Origin: Cognatiyoonia koreensis
Lineage (GTDB): Bacteria > Pseudomonadota > Alphaproteobacteria > Rhodobacterales > Rhodobacteraceae
Assembly (NCBI RefSeq): GCF_900109295.1
Contig: NZ_FOIZ01000001.1
Span: forward strand, 868,001-932,000
Direction of reading: 5' to 3'
Length of the DNA stretch: 64,000 bases
In this document: in pieces, positions 59,868-64,000 of the stretch
Layout: each line of letters begins with the position of its first letter
Position numbering within the stretch: the stretch's first letter is position 1
Program-made: the position numbers and the translations under genes
Notes under the pieces: model-generated
Seen by the model: only the letters and a program-made list of their open reading frames with translations
Told to the model about the DNA's origin: nothing
Databases searched by the model: none

Positions 59868-61484
59868 TCAATCCCTTAGGCTTTCTTCACGCAGCCCGTC
59901 CGCCAGCAGGTTCAGACCCAGCACGAGGGTCAGAAGTGCGATGGCGGGTGGAATGGCAGGGTGAACGTAGATCAACAGCAGCTTGCGCCCTTCGTTAATC
60001 GTGGACCCCCAGTCGGGGCTTTCGGATGACAGGCCAAGACCGAAGAAGCCGAGTGTTCCGAGCAGGATCGTGGTGTAGCCGATCCGCAGGCAGAAATCGA
60101 CGATCAGCGGGCCGCGCGCGTTGGGCAGGATTTCCCAGAGCATGACATACCAAGGCCCTTCGCCCCGCGTCTGCGCGGCGGCTACATAATCCCGCGTGCG
60201 CAGATCAAGCGCGAGGCCGCGCACGATCCGGAACACCGTCGGCGAATTCACGAAGACGACCGACACGAACACCACGAGAATATCTAGGTCGAAGAGGTCG
60301 AACCATTCCGGCAGGAAGTTGATAACCGTGCCTTTCTGGTTGATCATCGACAGGTACAGCCAGACCAGCGCGCCGATCACGACGGCCATGACCGGCAGTC
60401 GCTTTGCCGGTTGCGTGTGATAGCGCGAATTGAGCAGGACCCAGAAGAAGACCACCGGAAAGACGAATAGCACGGCGGCCAGATAGGACGGGATGCCGGT
60501 CGCCACGATTTCAGGTGTCACCAAAAGGTAGAACAGCAGGATCACCGGAAAGGCGAGCACAAGGTTCGCGATGAATGACAGCACGGTGTCGAGCCGACCG
60601 CCGTAGAAGCCAGCGGGCAGGCCTAGTGTGATGCCGACCATGAAGGCGAAAACCGTCGCAAGGGGGGCGATGAGGATAACGAAGACCGATCCTTCGACCA
60701 CGCGGCTGAAGATGTCGCGCGCGAGGTTATCGCCGCCCAGAAGGTAATGCGGGATCGCCCCCGCTGTATCGTCTGGCACCGGCACGCCCGGTCCTTTGTT
60801 CTTGAGGCCGGATACCTGGGACAGCCCGTCATGCGTGCCGATCAGGTCGAAGACGCCGACAAAGAAAGCTGTGAAAACCCAGAACATGACAAGCGCAAAG
60901 CCGATCATGCCGATCGTACTGTCAAAGAGTTTGCCATAAAGGCCGAGCCGTCGCTTGAACTTGATCGACAGCGCGAAGGTGACCGCCAGTGCAATCCAGA
61001 CCGGCAGGAAGCGCTTGGACATCTCGCCAACGATACCGGCACTGCCGTAGGGCAGCAGGAAGGGCACGATGACATAGATCAGGATCAGCGCCAGCAACGC
61101 AATTGCGGCAAACGGCAAGAGCTTTTCACCGACACCTTCGGGAAAGACCGATGACACGAAAAACGTTAGCCCGACCCCGATCACGATGGTCGCAAGGAGG
61201 GTTGTCCAGATGTTGCCTCCGATGGCTGAGAGCGGGTTTCCGAAAGCCGCATTCGCGAGAAAGATCGCAAATGTCATCATGATTGCAGCCGTAATGAACG
61301 CAGGCAACGACGTTCCGCCTGTGGCAACAGCCGTGCCGTCGGCATTGACCGCCACGGTTTGTTCGACGCGCAGTGCGGACTGCACAACAGTCAGAACAAT
61401 TGCTATCGCGAACACGATGAAGACGACGGTCGTGATCAGGTTCAGGTATGCGCCGAGGGCGCCAGTCCAGCTAAGCGGTTCCAT
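59868..61484 (-). CDS. ABC transporter permease, DppC type, with long N-terminal membrane extension
   Basis: 538 residues, nearly twice a typical DppC. The C-terminal 300 residues are the BPD_transp_1 permease with the EAA loop (A-A-A-Q-T-R-G-E-G-P-W-Y-V-M-L-W-E-I-L-P-N). The first 220 residues add several membrane segments (about 10-35, 65-85, 95-115, 128-150, 163-180, 195-218). Such extensions recur in Rhodobacterales dipeptide systems. Follows dppB after 12 bases. Confidence 0.9.
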   Translation of the reverse strand: MEPLSWTGALGAYLNLITTVVFIVFAIAIVLTVVQSALRVEQTVAVNADGTAVATGGTSLPAFITAAIMMTFAIFLANAAFGNPLSAIGGNIWTTLLATIVIGVGLTFFVSSVFPEGVGEKLLPFAAIALLALILIYVIVPFLLPYGSAGIVGEMSKRFLPVWIALAVTFALSIKFKRRLGLYGKLFDSTIGMIGFALVMFWVFTAFFVGVFDLIGTHDGLSQVSGLKNKGPGVPVPDDTAGAIPHYLLGGDNLARDIFSRVVEGSVFVILIAPLATVFAFMVGITLGLPAGFYGGRLDTVLSFIANLVLAFPVILLFYLLVTPEIVATGIPSYLAAVLFVFPVVFFWVLLNSRYHTQPAKRLPVMAVVIGALVWLYLSMINQKGTVINFLPEWFDLFDLDILVVFVSVVFVNSPTVFRIVRGLALDLRTRDYVAAAQTRGEGPWYVMLWEILPNARGPLIVDFCLRIGYTTILLGTLGFFGLGLSSESPDWGSTINEGRKLLLIYVHPAIPPAIALLTLVLGLNLLADGLREESLRD

Positions 61485-61496
61485 AAGCGGCCTCCT

Positions 61497-62522
61497 TTAT
61501 GCGATGCGAATGCGTGGATTGAGGAATACGTAGCCGACGTCCGAAAGCAGCTGCGTGACGAGAACGACAAAGACCGAGACCACCGAAACGGCAAGCAGGA
61601 GTTCAATGTCGTTATTGGAAGCGGCCTGCACCAGTGTCCAACCAAAGCCCTTGTAGTTGAACAGGGTCTCGACAATCACCACGCCGTTCAGCAGCCAAGG
61701 GAATTGCAGCATGATCACCGTGAAGGGCGCGATCAGCGCGTTTCGCAGCGCGTGTTTCATGACGATATTCGGAAAGCTGACCCCTTTGAGCCGTGCCGTG
61801 CGGATGTATTGCGCTGTCATGACCTCGGTCATGGAGGCCCGTGTCATCCGTGCGATGTACCCAAGCCCGTAAAGTGCAATCGTGATGACGGGCAGGAAGA
61901 AGTTGTTGAAGTTGGCATCATCCATCGCCGCTGTCGCCGTTCCCTTGAAATACTGCATTCCGAAGAGTGGCGTTGCAAAGACGGCGATCAGGATGACACC
62001 AGAGACGTATTCAGGTGTCGCTGTCGAGACGATGGACACTGTCGAAAGCGACCGGTCAAGTCGCGATCCTTCGCGCATCCCGGCTAAAACCCCGATCACC
62101 AAGGCACCTGGCACCATGATGAGCATGACGCAGAGCATCAGTTTGCCCGTCAGCCCAAGCCGGGTGCTGATGATCGTGCTGACGTCGTCCTTGAAGACCG
62201 TTGAAAAACCCCAATCCCCTTGCAGCACGCCGCAGAACGTTTTCCCATCCTCGCAACGCCGCCGCACTTCGCCATCCGAACCTTCGACTTCGTAACCGGG
62301 CAGCACACCCAGCCATTGACCGTATTTGATCGGAAGCGGTTCAAGATATCCGTTGTTCGTCAGGTAGCTGGTGACCTGTTCATCTGACATCCGGAAGTTG
62401 CCTTCGGTTTTCGCCAGCTTTTCAAGGTTCGGATAGAGGTTCGTCAGCCAGAAGACGATGAATGTCAGGCATAAAGCCGTGAGCAGCATCACCCCAAGGC
62501 GGCGCAGAATAAACAGTCCCAT
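61497..62522 (-). CDS. ABC transporter permease, DppB type
   Basis: 341 residues. N-terminal membrane helix (I-L-R-R-L-G-V-M-L-L-T-A-L-C-L-T-F), a periplasmic stretch with a cysteine pair (R-R-C-E-D-G-K-T-F-C), five further membrane segments, and EAA motif Y-I-R-T-A-R-L-K-G-V-S-F. Partner of the extended DppC-type permease. Preceded by the terminator-like hairpin at 62596. Confidence 0.92.
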   Translation of the reverse strand: MGLFILRRLGVMLLTALCLTFIVFWLTNLYPNLEKLAKTEGNFRMSDEQVTSYLTNNGYLEPLPIKYGQWLGVLPGYEVEGSDGEVRRRCEDGKTFCGVLQGDWGFSTVFKDDVSTIISTRLGLTGKLMLCVMLIMVPGALVIGVLAGMREGSRLDRSLSTVSIVSTATPEYVSGVILIAVFATPLFGMQYFKGTATAAMDDANFNNFFLPVITIALYGLGYIARMTRASMTEVMTAQYIRTARLKGVSFPNIVMKHALRNALIAPFTVIMLQFPWLLNGVVIVETLFNYKGFGWTLVQAASNNDIELLLAVSVVSVFVVLVTQLLSDVGYVFLNPRIRIA

Positions 62523-62595
62523 AAAGGCCCCTGATGGTCAGTGTTGGGGGGCGTGCCCCCGGATCACGCCCGGCGTTGACCGCCGGTGCGTCAGC

Positions 62596-62626
62596 AAAAA
62601 AGGCCGCACCCTTGCGTGGTGCGGCC
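62596..62626 (-). terminator. Terminator-like hairpin between binding protein and permease genes
   Basis: Minus strand: GGCCGCAC (62626-62619), loop, GTGCGGCC (62609-62602), six T (62601-62596). It lies 9 bases after the binding-protein stop and inside the operon, so it probably trims expression of the permeases below that of the binding protein. Confidence 0.85.
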
Positions 62627-62635
62627 CTGATCACA

Positions 62636-64000
62636 TTAGGCTGCAAGCCCGATCTTGTAGATATGCGGCAGATACGCGATGTGCATATCCCAGCCCACAA
62701 AGCCCGGCTTGGCGTGGCGGTAGAGCGAACGCCAGTACGGCTGGATCGTCACACCTTCGTCGGACATGATCGCCTGCAGCTTTGCCATGACTTCGCGGCG
62801 ACCATCGGCATCCGCGATCGAGTTGGCTTCTGCCAGCAGCGTGTCGAATTCGGCGTTTGCGAAACCGGATTCGTTCCATGCCTCGCCAGAGCGATAGGCC
62901 AGGCCGAGGATCTGCGTATCCAGCGGACGGTGGTTCCAGTTCGTCGAAGAGAACGGGTACTGTGTCCAGTCGTTCCAGAAGGTCGCGCCCGGAATGATTG
63001 TCCGCTTCACGTTGAAGCCCGCATCACGCAACTGGGCGGCAACCGCGTCAGTTGTGTTCTTGCGCCAGTCATCGTCGATCGAGGTGATCTCGAATTCGTA
63101 GTCCTGCATTCCGGCTTCGGTCAGCAGTTCCAGCGCGCGGTCCGGGTTGTATTCCAGCCCCGGGACGTCTGCCCATGCGGGGTGCATCGGCCCGACGTGC
63201 TGGTTGCGTGCTTCGACGCCGCGGTTTGCGTAGCCAAGTTCGAGACACACCGCGTTGTTGACGGCGTGTGCGATGGCCTGACGGACGCGCTTGTCCGCGT
63301 AAGGCTTCATCCCGTCGACTTCGGCCTGCTGGTTTGGACGGATGACGATCGTCGCGCCGGAGGCCACTTCGGAACGTTCCCAGCCGATCCCTTCGACAAC
63401 ATCAACGAAGTCGCCGACGGTTTCATAGAACATGTCCACTTCGTCAGCCGCAGCAGCGGCGATCCATGCGGATGGATCCGTGCCGTAGTCGACGTATTCG
63501 ATCCGGTCCAGATACGCGCCCTTGCCAGCGGCATAGCCCCACCAATCATGGCCTTCGTTGCGCACCAGCGTGGATTTGACGCCCACTTCGTGTGTTTCGT
63601 TGAGATACGGGCCTGTGCCGATCTGATTGTCCAGCATCGTATCGGCGCTGAAGCCAGCGGGCACGATTGCTGCCGGATAGTCGGACATGCCTGCGATCAG
63701 CGAGATGTCGGAGGCTGGCAGGTTCAGCTTGACGGTGTGTGTGTCCACGACTTCGATTGCGCCGTCGATCGCCTTTTCAGTGTCGGCGTCGATCAGAATG
63801 GCGAAGCGGCCAGCCATGGAGTTGCCTTCCACGGACTTGTCACACCATCCGGTGATGTTGCGTGCCACGTCTTCGGCTGTGAAGTCGGAACCGTCGTTCC
63901 ATTTTACGCCCTGACGCACGTTCAGCACGTATTCGGTGGCGTCGTCATTCACGGACCAGCTTTCCAGAAGCATCGGTGCGAACGAACCGTCGGAGTTGTA
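62636..64000 (-). CDS. Peptide ABC transporter substrate-binding protein (family 5), N-terminus missing
   Basis: 455 residues visible, open to the window end, so the signal peptide and first lobe start are outside. Family-5 marks: [14 protein letters not shown] opening (here L-L-E-S-W-S-V), F-x-L-R-x-G-V-K-W-x-D-G equivalent ([10 protein letters not shown]), T-A-E-D-V, and [10 protein letters not shown]. Binds the peptide or related solute for the permeases downstream. The gene continues past position 64000. Confidence 0.93.
   Translation of the reverse strand, partial: YNSDGSFAPMLLESWSVNDDATEYVLNVRQGVKWNDGSDFTAEDVARNITGWCDKSVEGNSMAGRFAILIDADTEKAIDGAIEVVDTHTVKLNLPASDISLIAGMSDYPAAIVPAGFSADTMLDNQIGTGPYLNETHEVGVKSTLVRNEGHDWWGYAAGKGAYLDRIEYVDYGTDPSAWIAAAAADEVDMFYETVGDFVDVVEGIGWERSEVASGATIVIRPNQQAEVDGMKPYADKRVRQAIAHAVNNAVCLELGYANRGVEARNQHVGPMHPAWADVPGLEYNPDRALELLTEAGMQDYEFEITSIDDDWRKNTTDAVAAQLRDAGFNVKRTIIPGATFWNDWTQYPFSSTNWNHRPLDTQILGLAYRSGEAWNESGFANAEFDTLLAEANSIADADGRREVMAKLQAIMSDEGVTIQPYWRSLYRHAKPGFVGWDMHIAYLPHIYKIGLAA

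Overview
This 64 kb window reads as an ordinary chromosomal segment of an alphaproteobacterium of the order Rhodobacterales, probably the Roseobacter side of Rhodobacteraceae. The evidence is the uniform high-GC coding style, the gene orders lptF-lptG-lptD-surA-pdxA-rsmA, prfA-prmC, and iscR-desulfurase-sufBCD-sufS, and an IscR with no cysteine cluster, as in Rhodobacter sphaeroides. I see no prophage, transposase, CRISPR array or integrated element. The XerD-type recombinase looks like the housekeeping enzyme. The genus is not determined.

Layout. 1-1.3 kb: plsX (cut by the window edge), rpmF and yceD on the minus strand. 1.3-6.9 kb: bamE, msrB, olsB, an Uup-type ABC-F protein, a ferric-iron binding protein and mazG. 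6.9-13.1 kb: an M20 amidohydrolase, two consecutive ureohydrolases, a DUF1499 protein, prfA-prmC and a DUF4167 protein. 13.1-20.5 kb (minus): lptF, lptG, lptD, surA, pdxA, rsmA, an outer-membrane biogenesis operon. 20.6-27.8 kb: pepA-holC, then on the minus strand a 32-residue lipoprotein, a retropepsin-like protease, marC and a second ABC-F, then ndk, a conserved cysteine-motif protein, a DUF4112 protein and a TfoX C-domain protein. 27.8-32.4 kb: a candidate anti-Shine-Dalgarno small RNA behind a 43-codon ORF, a DEAD-box helicase and a tight four-gene operon of poorly known proteins. 32.5-40.8 kb: a perfect Irr-type box and the iscR-suf operon. 40.8-48.5 kb: an animal-type heme peroxidase, tRNA-Arg(CCG), a divergent cell-wall pair (YcbK-like / L,D-transpeptidase), lpxD with a dedicated ACP and ketosynthase, and an IalB-family protein. 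48.6-57.7 kb: two candidate small RNAs, a HerA-like ATPase, a CNNM/CorC protein, xerD with two unknown partners, aroK-aroB, ssb and a lytic transglycosylase. 57.7-64 kb (minus): a dipeptide-type ABC transporter with a fused double ATPase. Its binding protein is cut by the window end.

Much of the window serves the envelope (BamE, LptDFG, SurA, LpxD, ornithine-lipid enzyme, L,D-transpeptidase, lytic transglycosylase) and iron / Fe-S metabolism (ferric binding protein, IscR, Suf).

The least expected content is in the gaps between genes. Two loci (about 27.81-27.91 and 48.71-48.79 kb, minus strand) carry hairpins whose loops expose CCUCCC-type, anti-Shine-Dalgarno sequence and end in a U-tract terminator, the hallmark of the CcsR/'cuckoo' RNAs. 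The ferric-binding-protein promoter holds an inverted repeat very close to the E. coli type-1 IscR site, and the iscR promoter has a perfect TTTAGAA-N3-TTCTAAA iron-control palindrome. Together they suggest a local iron / Fe-S regulatory circuit. All functional statements are from reading the sequence; no database search was run.
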